This document shows, piece after piece, positions 22,938 to 31,441 of a stretch of DNA of 64,000 nt. The stretch is from DTKD01 sp050948905 (GTDB taxonomy: Bacteria > Armatimonadota > UBA5829). The position numbers were made by a program, and so were the translations under genes. Location: positions 2,666,001 to 2,730,000 of the forward strand of contig JBMNES010000001.1 of NCBI GenBank assembly GCA_050948905.1. Direction: 5' to 3'. The notes beneath the pieces are model-generated. The model was given only the letters and a program-made list of their open reading frames with translations, was not told the DNA's origin and searched no databases. The first letter of the stretch is position 1. Each line of letters begins with the position of its first letter.

Positions 22938-24053
22938 TTAGTGGTGCGAGAATATCCGCTCGCCTGTGAAAACCATAGAGATTCCGTGCTCGTTGCAAGC
23001 CTTGATGCTCTCCCAGTCGCGCACTGAGCCACCCGGCTGGACGATTGCTTTGATTCCCGCCTCGGCAGCGGCATCGACGCTGTCTCTGAATGGGAAGAAC
23101 GCGTCCGAGCTCATTACGGCCCCTTCGAGGCTCTCTTCACCCTTGAACTTTTCCTGCGCTTTGGCAATGGCCTGACGCACAGCGGCGACGCGATCCTGCT
23201 GGCCCGTTCCGACTGCGAGAGTGACGCCGTTTTTAGCGATTACCACCCCATTGGAACGTACGCTCAAATTGACATACCAACTGAAGAGCATATCCTCAAT
23301 CTGGCGAGCGGTGGGTGCGTTCTCTATCTCGAATCGACCGTGTTTGGCGTGTTCTGTGACCGCTGTGGTCAGATTGTCACCGGTTTTCACGCTCGTCAAA
23401 AGTGGCGCAGCTACCACAACAGTGCCGTCCATCAGGGTTTTGATCGTTGGCATGGCATCATCACCGACCCATTTGGGAAGGCTCATCAGGTTCGGCATCC
23501 TGATGACCCTTATTTCACGGTTCATTTTATATGTCTCAAAATCGTTGAACACCGCAAGGGCGTCATCGTCGTACTCTGGTGCAGCGACAACCTCGACCAC
23601 GCTGGTCATTATCTCTTTGGCCGTCTCTGCATCGACTTTCTGGTTGAATACAACCGTTCCGCCAAATGCCGCGATCGCGTCGGCATCCCTTGCCCTGATA
23701 TATACCGTGCGCAGGTCTTGATTATCTACCTGCATAGCCGCCCCACTGGGATTGAGATGCTTCATAACCGCACAGGCGGGTTTCTCGAAATATTTGACGA
23801 TATTTGCGCCGTGGTTGAGGTCTCCGTAGTTGGTCTCCGACAATCCGGACTTGCCTGTCTTAAGCTGCTCCATATTCCCGAACGGCAGCGGCTCTGAGAC
23901 GCCTTTTGGGCGATAGAAACTCGCCGGCTGGTGCGGGTTTGTGCCGTAGCGCAGGTCCTCGACCTTTTCATAAGCCACGCCGAGAATCTCCACTTCCTGG
24001 GGGAAGCCACTCTCTGTTCTGCTAAAATATTTCGATCGATAATCAGTGCCCAA
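22938..24053 (-). CDS. Stand-alone AICAR formyltransferase (PurH C-terminal type)
   Basis: A 371-residue enzyme that formylates AICAR with 10-formyl-tetrahydrofolate, the ninth step of purine synthesis. AICARFT features: DLRYGTNPHQPASFYRP, the catalytic MKHLNPSG (Lys-His pair), AFGGTVVFNQKVD, SDAFFPFRDSVD and the end VQPGGSVRDWESIKA. The N-terminal IMP cyclohydrolase (MGS-like) domain of ordinary PurH (~520 residues) is missing, so closure to IMP needs another enzyme. I start at the TTG at 24053, seven bases after GGAG; the reading from 24104 is less well supported. Length agrees with single-domain members of the family. Confidence 0.85.
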   Translation of the reverse strand: MGTDYRSKYFSRTESGFPQEVEILGVAYEKVEDLRYGTNPHQPASFYRPKGVSEPLPFGNMEQLKTGKSGLSETNYGDLNHGANIVKYFEKPACAVMKHLNPSGAAMQVDNQDLRTVYIRARDADAIAAFGGTVVFNQKVDAETAKEIMTSVVEVVAAPEYDDDALAVFNDFETYKMNREIRVIRMPNLMSLPKWVGDDAMPTIKTLMDGTVVVAAPLLTSVKTGDNLTTAVTEHAKHGRFEIENAPTARQIEDMLFSWYVNLSVRSNGVVIAKNGVTLAVGTGQQDRVAAVRQAIAKAQEKFKGEESLEGAVMSSDAFFPFRDSVDAAAEAGIKAIVQPGGSVRDWESIKACNEHGISMVFTGERIFSHH

Positions 24054-24249
24054 CTCTATTCTCCTCACATATCTGGCAATAATACTGAATGATACGCTAT
24101 TCAATTGCAGATTTCCCAGCAGAACTCCTTCTTGTTAATTTGTGGCAATAGGCAGTGTGGGCAGCGTCTCATATAATTGATTACCTAATGCTTTGACTTT
24201 TGAAAGCTCGGGTGCTATCTTTTGTAGCGATGGATAGCGAGGCAGATAG

Positions 24250-24942
24250 ATGAGATTTTTAGTTTTTGTGGTCGGAATGCTGTTGATGGTATCTGTAAGC
24301 GCGCAGGCTGCAGATTGGCAATGGCCGGAGCAGATGACCATTGGCGGATTTCGGATCACAGATATAAGCGGCTCTATAAGCTCGGATGGGTCAGGCAGTG
24401 CTGCCGGGGCTTTGCAAATCCCAAGTTTAGGATCCAGCCGCATCAACCTGAGCCGCACTGCACGTGGTGAGATTTCTGGGGCAGTGTCTTTGAGCACGAG
24501 AAGCGTCAGCGGCAGCTTCAAACTCACCGATCGCGGACTGCAGGGACACGGCACCGTGGAATGTTCCCCACGCTCTATCGATAGTTCTTCTGTGGAAATA
24601 ACCCCAAAAGGCGAGGCAAAAGGCAACGGAAGAGTAAGCTTGGGGCGGCTTAGTGTTGGTGTAGACTTCAATGTGACGGCGTCTTCGTGCTCTGTGGATG
24701 GGTCGGCTCCCATTAAAATACAGGCTGACACCGCTGTAGCCACCTACAAATTCGACGGCAAACTGGAACTTGCAGGCGGCGGAGGAAGAATGCTGGGCAG
24801 CGTCTCCGGGCGAGTGGAACGGACAGGAAAGTTGACTGACCAGACCACTTCTTTTAACATTCCCAAGACTTCTGTCGATATGTCTAACGGACAGTGCGTG
24901 GTTAACGTTGGTGGTGTAAGCGTCACATTCAATCTGTTTTAG
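24250..24942 (+). CDS. Secreted beta-rich protein, unknown family
   Basis: A 230-residue exported protein. The signal peptide (MRFLVFVVGMLLMVSVSAQA) is expected to be cut before residue 21. The mature part is rich in Ser, Gly and Thr, with alternating polar strands (SGAVSLSTRSVSGSFKLTD, RVSLGRLSVGVDFNV), as in a beta-helix or beta-sandwich surface protein. It has two cysteines (GTVECSPRS, SSCSVDG) and one near the C-terminus. No catalytic motif. No good ribosome site precedes the ATG at 24250 (GCGAGG 10 bases upstream). It is 145 bases from the next gene and divergent from the AICARFT gene. Confidence 0.6.
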   Translation: MRFLVFVVGMLLMVSVSAQAADWQWPEQMTIGGFRITDISGSISSDGSGSAAGALQIPSLGSSRINLSRTARGEISGAVSLSTRSVSGSFKLTDRGLQGHGTVECSPRSIDSSSVEITPKGEAKGNGRVSLGRLSVGVDFNVTASSCSVDGSAPIKIQADTAVATYKFDGKLELAGGGGRMLGSVSGRVERTGKLTDQTTSFNIPKTSVDMSNGQCVVNVGGVSVTFNLF

Positions 24943-25013
24943 CTGGCCTGGTCGGAACCTCGCAGTTTGAGAAGGCGTCATACTTTATGAGTAAATATGC
25001 CTGAGCCTGTTGA

Positions 25014-25043
25014 TTGACCGGATGTGGTGTTCAGCAGTATAAT
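25014..25043 (+). promoter_or_regulatory. Promoter of the PQQ-propeller gene
   Basis: TTGACC, 18-base spacer, TATAAT, about 45 bases before the ATG at 25088. One mismatch to consensus in the -35 box. Confidence 0.65.
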
Positions 25044-25087
25044 CATCAGGCAGGGCAGATGGCCCGTATATGTTTGGAGGAACCCCT

Positions 25088-26881
25088 ATGCTTCTTCGTC
25101 GCGCCATAATTGCAGCGTGCCTGCTTATTCTTATTTCGGGCGCGGGACTGTGTGATGACGCCGTAATGGGCAGATACAATCCCCAACAATCGAGCTATAC
25201 TCCCGAGGTATTCGAAGCTCCTTTTATGCTGGCATGGCAATATACTGCCACTAAATACAGCAAAAACAAAGCTAATCCTCTGGTTGTGGGCAATTCTTGC
25301 TATTTCGCAACTGGTGATCGCATTTATTGTGTGGATTTGGTTTCCGGAAATTTGAAGTGGAGATATCCGCAGGAGCAATCGCTGTCCAGCACAGTTAAGG
25401 CCACACCGACGGTTTTTGGGGGCTACATCTATTTCGGCACTGGCGATGGCAAACTGTATTGTCTTGATGCAGAGAATGGCACCTTTGAGTGGTTCTTCGA
25501 GACTCGCGCGTCGTTGAGATGCCCTCCAGTTATAGATGAAGAGACATTATATTTAGGCTCGGACGACAACTCTATCTACGCTATTGACGCGGTAACAGGA
25601 GATATGACCTGGCCTAAGGCGTTTTCTTCCAGAGATGACTTTTCAAACGGTATCGCTGTAGGATCGGGGATGGTCGTCGGATCAAGCATGGACGGCAACA
25701 TCTATGGAATAAACGAAAGCTCCGGCAAGCCACGATGGATCTTCAGACTTCCGAGCGCACCGGTTAAGACCTCCCCTATTATGACGGAAAGCATCACCAT
25801 AATGGCGCTTGGCAACACGATGTATGGTCTTAACACCCGAAGTGGCCAGATGAAATGGATGGTGCAATTGCCGTCTGATGCGACTGCTACGCCTGCAACC
25901 GACGGGGTCGACGTCTTCGTACCGTGCCTCGATAAAAACCTGTATTGCTACACGTTAACCGGCAGGACACCGGTGCTCAAATGGACACAACCTGCTGAAA
26001 TTGGCGGTGTTTGCAGCGCGAGTCCTACTGTGGCGGATAAATTGGTCTTTGTGACGGCGAGCAAAGGTATTATAGCCGCTTATTCTACCGTAGATGGTTC
26101 GTTGAAATGGAGATATATAGCGGCCCCGTCCGGAATCAATTCGCCGGGCGCGACTTTTACGGATATATCATCTTCGCCTGTTGTGGCTAATGGGTCGCTG
26201 CTGGTGCTGACCGATGACGGGGTTTTGCACTGTTTCACAAAGAATGCGCCGGACTCGGCTGCACCGGACTTTTTCTATTTGACTCCGGCCAATGGGTCAC
26301 GGTTATCAGGCGCACCGCCGATCAAAATATCGGCAGCGTTGTGGGATGCAGGCAGCGGAGTGGACTTTGGCAGCGCAACTTTGATGTTGGACGGCGAAAG
26401 CAAAGAACTCACTACTGACTTTGCCACGAGCACAGTCTCTTATACGACTGAGCTAGGTGATCCAAAATCCCCTGTTAAGCCGCTGAAAGATGGGATTCAC
26501 GTCATTACTCTTACTGTGAAAGACTATGCTGGCAATATGCTGAACAAAGAATGGTATTTCACAGCAGATTCCACCTTGCCGCCTCCGCGACGAGTGATAA
26601 AAGAACCTAGAAAGAGCACCCAGGAACCTGAGGCGGTCGATAGAAGTCGCCAACGCTTCAGACCGGGCGACCAGACTCAACCTACAAATCCTGGTGATCA
26701 ATCGGATTCAGGTGCGCCACCGCCGCCACCTCCTCCGCCGCCGCCTGGCTTTGACCACGGTGCTCCTGGGGCGCCTGGCGCTCCACCTGCGCCGGGGGCA
26801 ATGCCTGATCGTTCTGACCGATATCGAGGGCGACCGTCGCACCCTGGTGGCGGATATCAGCCCCCTGCTCCTGGACAGTGA
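25088..26881 (+). CDS. Exported PQQ-type beta-propeller protein with proline-rich tail
   Basis: A 597-residue protein. The signal peptide is MLLRRAIIAACLLILISGAG. Residues ~50-395 contain repeated blades with the pattern YxVDxxSGxxKW (RIYCVDLVSGNLKW, KLYCLDAENGTFEW, SIYAIDAVTGDMTW), as in PQQ-dependent dehydrogenase-like and BamB-like propellers; cofactor binding is not implied. Residues ~400-500 form an Ig-like domain (LTPANGSRLSGAPPIKISA). The tail is a run of ten prolines followed by GAPGAPGAP repeats. ATG at 25088 has GGAGG seven bases upstream. dprA follows after 14 bases and is probably co-transcribed. A periplasmic scaffold or surface protein is the likely role. Confidence 0.8.
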   Translation: MLLRRAIIAACLLILISGAGLCDDAVMGRYNPQQSSYTPEVFEAPFMLAWQYTATKYSKNKANPLVVGNSCYFATGDRIYCVDLVSGNLKWRYPQEQSLSSTVKATPTVFGGYIYFGTGDGKLYCLDAENGTFEWFFETRASLRCPPVIDEETLYLGSDDNSIYAIDAVTGDMTWPKAFSSRDDFSNGIAVGSGMVVGSSMDGNIYGINESSGKPRWIFRLPSAPVKTSPIMTESITIMALGNTMYGLNTRSGQMKWMVQLPSDATATPATDGVDVFVPCLDKNLYCYTLTGRTPVLKWTQPAEIGGVCSASPTVADKLVFVTASKGIIAAYSTVDGSLKWRYIAAPSGINSPGATFTDISSSPVVANGSLLVLTDDGVLHCFTKNAPDSAAPDFFYLTPANGSRLSGAPPIKISAALWDAGSGVDFGSATLMLDGESKELTTDFATSTVSYTTELGDPKSPVKPLKDGIHVITLTVKDYAGNMLNKEWYFTADSTLPPPRRVIKEPRKSTQEPEAVDRSRQRFRPGDQTQPTNPGDQSDSGAPPPPPPPPPPGFDHGAPGAPGAPPAPGAMPDRSDRYRGRPSHPGGGYQPPAPGQ

Positions 26882-26895
26882 GCTCCGGGCACGAT

Positions 26896-27990
26896 ATGAA
26901 CGAGCGAGAGCTATTATACTGGCTTCGTCTGAGCAGGCTTGAAATATCACCGAAGGCTGCCGGTGCTCTATTGGAGAGGTTCGGCAGCCCAGAGGCTGTT
27001 TTTGCTGCGTCCGAAGCTGAATTAGAATCTGTGGAACAGCTTAGCGCAAAGGCCAAAGAAAAGGTTCTGGGGCCTGTGCCTGCGAGTATTGAGCGTGATC
27101 TACGGACTATCGAACAGACTGGCATAACGGTCATACCAATCCATTCGCCTGACTACCCGCGCTCCCTGGCCGCTATTTACGACCCGCCAGTTGTGCTTTA
27201 CGTCAAGGGCAGCCTAATGGAGTCTGACAAAATGGCTGTGGCTATAGTCGGATCCAGAAGAGCATCGGAATATGGCAGAAGCGTCGCGTCACGCATTGCA
27301 GAAGACCTGGCTGGACGCGGTTTGACAATAGTCAGCGGAGGAGCGCGGGGCATAGACACTGCTGCGCATAAAGGTGCTTTGAAGGCTGGTGGGCGAACCA
27401 TTGCGTTTCTGGGCTGCGGAATTGATGTGGTGTATCCTGCGGAAAACAAGAAGCTCTTTGAGGCGATGAGTGACAGCGGAGCGGTGGTATCGGAGTTTCC
27501 GCTTGGCGCAACCCCGGAGCCGTGGAGATTTCCACCTCGAAACAGGCTCATAAGCGGGCTGAGCCTGGGTGTGTTGGTGTGCCAGTCTCCTCAGGCATCC
27601 GGTGCGCTAATTACTGCCAGCTATGCGGCTGAACACGGCAAGGACGTTTACGCGGTGCCCGGTAACATCGACGACGAGCGAAACAGTGGCTCTCATAAGC
27701 TGATTCAGGACGGGGCCTTGCTTGTTCAGGACGCAGGAGATATTTTACGCGAACTCGGCATTGACCAGAGCGAAGACGATCAGCCTAAACAGATGCTGCT
27801 GCCCATAGAGACGCTAAATGAGCAGGAAAGAAATATAGCCTCGCTGCTTTCCCTGGAACCGATGCCGGTGGACGAGATCATCGAGAAAACAGGCATGCCT
27901 GCCCCGTTAGTATCTGGAACTTTGACAGTTCTGGAGATGAAAAACGTGATCAAACGAGTGCCAGGCAACGCCTATGTGCGAGTCATCTGA
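26896..27990 (+). CDS. dprA: DNA-processing protein DprA (Smf)
   Basis: A 364-residue protein that loads RecA on incoming single-stranded DNA during natural transformation. The N-terminal SAM-like region (residues ~10-70) is followed by the Rossmann core: VGSRRASEYGRSVASRIA, SGGARGIDTAAHKGAL, TIAFLGCGIDVVYPAENK, SEFPLGATPEPWRFPPRNR and SYAAEHGKDVYAVPG. The winged-helix DML1 domain (EIIEKTGMPAPLVSGTL) ends the protein. Length normal. I chose the ATG at 26896; a GTG at 26878 is possible and neither has a strong ribosome site. It ends one base from the stop of the convergent UbiB gene. With the pil locus 25 kb away it supports competence. Confidence 0.93.
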   Translation: MNERELLYWLRLSRLEISPKAAGALLERFGSPEAVFAASEAELESVEQLSAKAKEKVLGPVPASIERDLRTIEQTGITVIPIHSPDYPRSLAAIYDPPVVLYVKGSLMESDKMAVAIVGSRRASEYGRSVASRIAEDLAGRGLTIVSGGARGIDTAAHKGALKAGGRTIAFLGCGIDVVYPAENKKLFEAMSDSGAVVSEFPLGATPEPWRFPPRNRLISGLSLGVLVCQSPQASGALITASYAAEHGKDVYAVPGNIDDERNSGSHKLIQDGALLVQDAGDILRELGIDQSEDDQPKQMLLPIETLNEQERNIASLLSLEPMPVDEIIEKTGMPAPLVSGTLTVLEMKNVIKRVPGNAYVRVI

Positions 27991-27991
27991 C

Positions 27992-29650
27992 TCAATGGCG
28001 CTTGCCGGATTTCAAAATCGATACGATCAGCCAGACGCCAAAAACCGTCGCCACGATATAACCAAGCACCCCAAGCGCAGGCAGCCCCAGCCAATCTCGT
28101 GCGCCTCTGCCGGTGGATACAACAAGCGACGAGCCTATTATGCTGCCGGCAACGATCAGCGCAATTGAGACTCTATTTGCTGAGCGAGCAAAAGTGGCTT
28201 CGACTTCTTCTAACCCCTGGTGCTTAAACTCTACCCGCAGCGTTCCATCTATTGCCTTGCGAACGAGCCTTTCGACGTGTTCGGGTAGGGAAAACAACAG
28301 GGCGCGGCTGGCTGCGAGAGCTCGGTAAAACTCGTTTAGTAAATTCTCTGAGCGCAACTCACTTCGCACGGCACGGCCGACGTATGTCCTGGCGGCGGCT
28401 GTAAAATTAAAATCGTCGTCGAGCTGCATACATATCCCATCTACGTTGGTCAGCACCTTTGCCAGGATTGCGTAACTCGCTGGCAAGCGTATCCGATGTT
28501 CTACAGAGACGTTTAGTACACGAGTAAGCAGTTGGCCCATATGGACTGACTTTGACGGTAGATCGTAGTAACCCCGAACTACTTTGCCCAAATCGCGGGC
28601 AAAACGCCTGGTGTCGACTTCGCCTAGCGATATTCCGAGGTTCAGAATTTCATCGGCCATTACCCTAGTGTCCTGCTGCTCAAAGGCCATCAGCATCCGT
28701 ATCGCACCCGCTCGATTTTCAGCGTCCAATCTGCCCACCATACCGCAATCGACTAAGCCGATCTCTCCATCAGGCGTCACGAGTATGTTTCCAGGATGCG
28801 GATCGGCGTGAAAGAATCCATCGACGAATATCTGCTGTAAAAATGCAGAAGAGAGCCGGTCAGCGAGATGTGTGCAGTGCGGCCGAGGGAGCTCTTTTTG
28901 AATATAATCGGTGATTTTATCTCCGTGAATCTCCTCCAGAGTCAGCACCTTTCTGGTGGTAAACTCCCAGTAGACTTTCGGCAATTTTACTCCTTTTTCG
29001 TCGGCTAGTTGCTCTCGAAGCATATCGGTGTTGTGGCCCTCGCGAGTGTAGTCCAGCTCTTCTCTAATCGTCATTGCAAACTCGTCGACAAGGTCCGAGA
29101 CGCCGTAGGTTTTGGCACGCTCCCAGTGATCTTCCAGAAATATAGCGCGTTTGGTGAGTATTTCGATGTCGGTTTCGACCTGATCAATGATTCCCGGCCT
29201 CTGCACTTTTACTATCACGGCCGTTCCATCGAAGAGCACGGCGCGATGCACTTGTCCAAGAGAGGCCGCCGCAAGTGGAATGACGTCGAAGTCGACGTAA
29301 ACATCCTCGACAGGCCGGGAGAACTCCTCCTCAATGACTGACAATACCTCGTTGATCGGGACAGTGGGCGCGGTGTCTTGTAGTTTCGATAGCTCCCGAA
29401 TGAAGGGCTCAGGCACAAGATCCGGGCGGGTGGAGAGAATCTGTCCGAGTTTGATGAAGGTTGGGCCTAACTCCTCCAGCATCTCGCGAATATGTGCAGG
29501 TCCGTGCTCGCTTGGCGCCAGGTCGGCATGTCTGCCGAGATGCTCACGCAGGCCGAGTTTGCTGAGCATCCAACCCCAGCCGTGTCGAGCGAGCACCCCG
29601 GCTATTTCGCGATATCTGCGAAGGTGTTTGCGCCCTTTGCCGAGAATCAA
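27992..29650 (-). CDS. ABC1/UbiB-family atypical kinase
   Basis: A 552-residue membrane-bound protein-kinase-like ATPase. The KxGQ motif is in PTFIKLGQILSTRPDLVP (residues ~63-80). The Lys of VIVKVQRPG, the catalytic loop FFHADPHPGN and the DFG-equivalent LVDCGMVG complete the fold. Two hydrophobic segments lie at about 497-515 and 522-545 (GLPALGVLGYIVATVFGVW), as in UbiB, which controls coenzyme Q or other isoprenoid lipid synthesis. The start is TTG at 29650, with AAGGG nine bases upstream. It follows the phasin-like gene by 12 bases, so they form an operon; that pairing is common in other bacteria. Role: likely membrane-lipid or quinone homeostasis. Confidence 0.9.
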   Translation of the reverse strand: MILGKGRKHLRRYREIAGVLARHGWGWMLSKLGLREHLGRHADLAPSEHGPAHIREMLEELGPTFIKLGQILSTRPDLVPEPFIRELSKLQDTAPTVPINEVLSVIEEEFSRPVEDVYVDFDVIPLAAASLGQVHRAVLFDGTAVIVKVQRPGIIDQVETDIEILTKRAIFLEDHWERAKTYGVSDLVDEFAMTIREELDYTREGHNTDMLREQLADEKGVKLPKVYWEFTTRKVLTLEEIHGDKITDYIQKELPRPHCTHLADRLSSAFLQQIFVDGFFHADPHPGNILVTPDGEIGLVDCGMVGRLDAENRAGAIRMLMAFEQQDTRVMADEILNLGISLGEVDTRRFARDLGKVVRGYYDLPSKSVHMGQLLTRVLNVSVEHRIRLPASYAILAKVLTNVDGICMQLDDDFNFTAAARTYVGRAVRSELRSENLLNEFYRALAASRALLFSLPEHVERLVRKAIDGTLRVEFKHQGLEEVEATFARSANRVSIALIVAGSIIGSSLVVSTGRGARDWLGLPALGVLGYIVATVFGVWLIVSILKSGKRH

Positions 29651-29662
29651 GTGCGCAAACCC

Positions 29663-30013
29663 TTAGCTGCCAGAATCGTCGGTGGCATGCCGCACGACCA
29701 TCTCAGCGTTCAGCTCCGCCACTCTTCGCTCCAGTGATGCTACTCTGGCCTCCAGCCGCTCGACCCGGTCGGCCTCGGCCGCTCCCGCTTGCTGGAGCGT
29801 CTTCGATATCTGTTCGCATATCCATTCCTGCAGGGAGCGCTTCTCCTCCTCGGCCTTTGCAGAGACGTCATCTACGAACTTTTTGGCATCATCTGAGGTC
29901 ATCTCTCCACGAGCAACCATGTCATCGGCGAACTGTTTCAACTTCTCAGCACTTAACGCCGCGGCCCCGAGGCCAAAATCAAGTGATTTTTTGAACAATT
30001 CTACTATGCTCAA
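29663..30013 (-). CDS. Phasin-like coiled-coil protein upstream of UbiB
   Basis: A 116-residue helical protein. MSIVELFKKSLDFGLGAAAL is amphipathic, then comes a helix GEMTSDDAKKFVDDVSAKA, and the C-terminal DRVERLEARVASLERRVAEL is a heptad coiled coil. This matches the small PhaF/PhaI-like or COG3937 proteins often encoded next to ABC1 kinases. They bind polyhydroxyalkanoate granules in some bacteria, but no PHA synthase is seen here. A role in partnering the UbiB protein is an inference from adjacency. A predicted promoter was not found. Confidence 0.65.
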   Translation of the reverse strand: MSIVELFKKSLDFGLGAAALSAEKLKQFADDMVARGEMTSDDAKKFVDDVSAKAEEEKRSLQEWICEQISKTLQQAGAAEADRVERLEARVASLERRVAELNAEMVVRHATDDSGS

Positions 30014-30053
30014 AACACGATACCTCTTTTGCAGTGGATTATACTTATAAAGA

Positions 30054-30569
30054 TCAATCTCTACGCCAGTTTACCCGCACCGCCTTGATGTCATCTCCAA
30101 ATTGGTACTCCACACACCCCGAATAGGCATTATGAAGCGCCCGGCCGATGCGTTGGGCGAGTTTTTCGTTGGTGGTGGTGATGGTGGTTTCGTCAGCGTC
30201 GGATTGGATATCCATAATCCTCTCCAGCGGGTTTACGGCCTGCGCCTTTCGGCTCTCGTTGTGAATGAGGTTAAATATCTCCTCCCTATGTTCGTTTACG
30301 AAGGCTCCGGAAAGCTTCACGATCCCGCCGGGCACTCTGTCGCGCTGTTTTCGACACGCCGGACAAAGAGTTTCATGCACTTCAACATCAGGCGACTCTT
30401 CCACAGGGGCCTGCCCTCTGAGGTACCATCTTCCGGCTGTGTATATCGCACCGCAGCGAGTGCAGTGGGTATTTTCTGGCAGGCACTCGTCATCCAGATA
30501 CGGATCGACATAAGATTCAACGTTTCGTCTGATGCGAACAGGTGCTTTGGTGCGCGGTATATACTTCAT
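30054..30569 (-). CDS. BCAM0308-family zinc-ribbon protein
   Basis: A 171-residue soluble protein. The first half has the ribbon CTRCGAIYTAGRW with a later CPACRK (two CxxC pairs), typical of BCAM0308-type and NMD3-like proteins. The second half contains the conserved VNPLERIMDIQSD, TTTNEKLAQRIGRALHNAY and the closing VRVNWRRD. The four Cys likely bind zinc, which suggests RNA, ribosome or protein contact; the function is not established. ATG at 30569 with GGGAG seven bases upstream. Single gene on the minus strand, 40 bases upstream of the phasin-like gene. Confidence 0.8.
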   Translation of the reverse strand: MKYIPRTKAPVRIRRNVESYVDPYLDDECLPENTHCTRCGAIYTAGRWYLRGQAPVEESPDVEVHETLCPACRKQRDRVPGGIVKLSGAFVNEHREEIFNLIHNESRKAQAVNPLERIMDIQSDADETTITTTNEKLAQRIGRALHNAYSGCVEYQFGDDIKAVRVNWRRD

Positions 30570-30701
30570 TCCATGTCTCCCTTTGAATGAAAAATCAAGA
30601 CGCCTCAGCAGGTATCAATCTCGAATCAACAGGCAAATTGAGATGATTTCCATGGTAACTGTACCCGTGGATGAGGAGCACGAAACAATGGCAGGCCTGC
30701 T

Positions 30702-31436
30702 TTAAGACCTGGAGGATTTCAGCAGCGACCAGCCCGCGAGAGCCGCCACACATAATATCAGAGGGATTATGGCAAATCTGATGCCCAGCAGCAACCAGGA
30801 GACTACTACCACCGATACTGCTGTGATGACCAGAAGGTAATATCGAGAGCGTTCAGACCGGCCGCCCATCAACCACGCGCTGAACGGGCTATCATACGGC
30901 AGATCCGAGCCACATTTATAACATTTTCTCTCGTTGAGGTTGTTTTCCGTGCCGCACCAGCGACAGACTGGGTTTACGGTGTTCCTTAGATGGAGTTCTT
31001 TTGACCATTTGCCGAGCTTATACTGACACTGAGTGTCGCCGCCGAGGTCTACTGCTGCCTGCAGCTCGTCTACAGCGCGATCGAGATCACCAAGCGCATA
31101 CAACGAATCTGCCAGAAACTCCCGCGCCGCGAGATTTCTGGGGTCAGAGCGGATGATATTCTCGTAATTTGCACAACGCCTTTTATAATAAGTTCGCCAA
31201 CTGCCATATTGCCACGTGTATATCGCATAGCCAAACGCAGCGAGAAGCGGTACAGCCGCGAAAAGAAGCTGCAGCAGGTTTTGAGCAACAAACAGGCCAA
31301 ACACCAACCCGCCAAAGACTATCGCGAGAACAATCGCCTCGGAGCCAGCCAGTGCGCCTTCAGCCCACCAATGCATAGCGACGAAAATGCCAACCGCCGC
31401 AAGCAAAATTCCAACAAAATAGAACGGCAGCAGCAT
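30702..31436 (-). CDS. Membrane protein with TPR and zinc-ribbon segments
   Basis: A 244-residue protein. It has three N-terminal hydrophobic segments (residues ~3-20, 33-52 and 55-75), then a TPR-like hairpin (NLAAREFLADSLYALGDLDRAVDELQAAVDLG), a zinc ribbon CRWCGTENNLNERKCYKCG, and two C-terminal membrane segments (about 199-240). It starts five bases after the stop of the upstream gene (31442), so the two are coupled. The combination of TPR and ribbon between membrane parts is seen in assorted bacterial envelope proteins; I recognise no named family. Confidence 0.6.
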   Translation of the reverse strand: MLLPFYFVGILLAAVGIFVAMHWWAEGALAGSEAIVLAIVFGGLVFGLFVAQNLLQLLFAAVPLLAAFGYAIYTWQYGSWRTYYKRRCANYENIIRSDPRNLAAREFLADSLYALGDLDRAVDELQAAVDLGGDTQCQYKLGKWSKELHLRNTVNPVCRWCGTENNLNERKCYKCGSDLPYDSPFSAWLMGGRSERSRYYLLVITAVSVVVVSWLLLGIRFAIIPLILCVAALAGWSLLKSSRS

Positions 31437-31441
31437 AGCGA

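Noticed and set aside
26700..26880. Proline-rich tail as collagen or a separate gene
   Set aside because: The GAPGAP run is too short and irregular for a collagen triple helix and lies in frame with the propeller protein.
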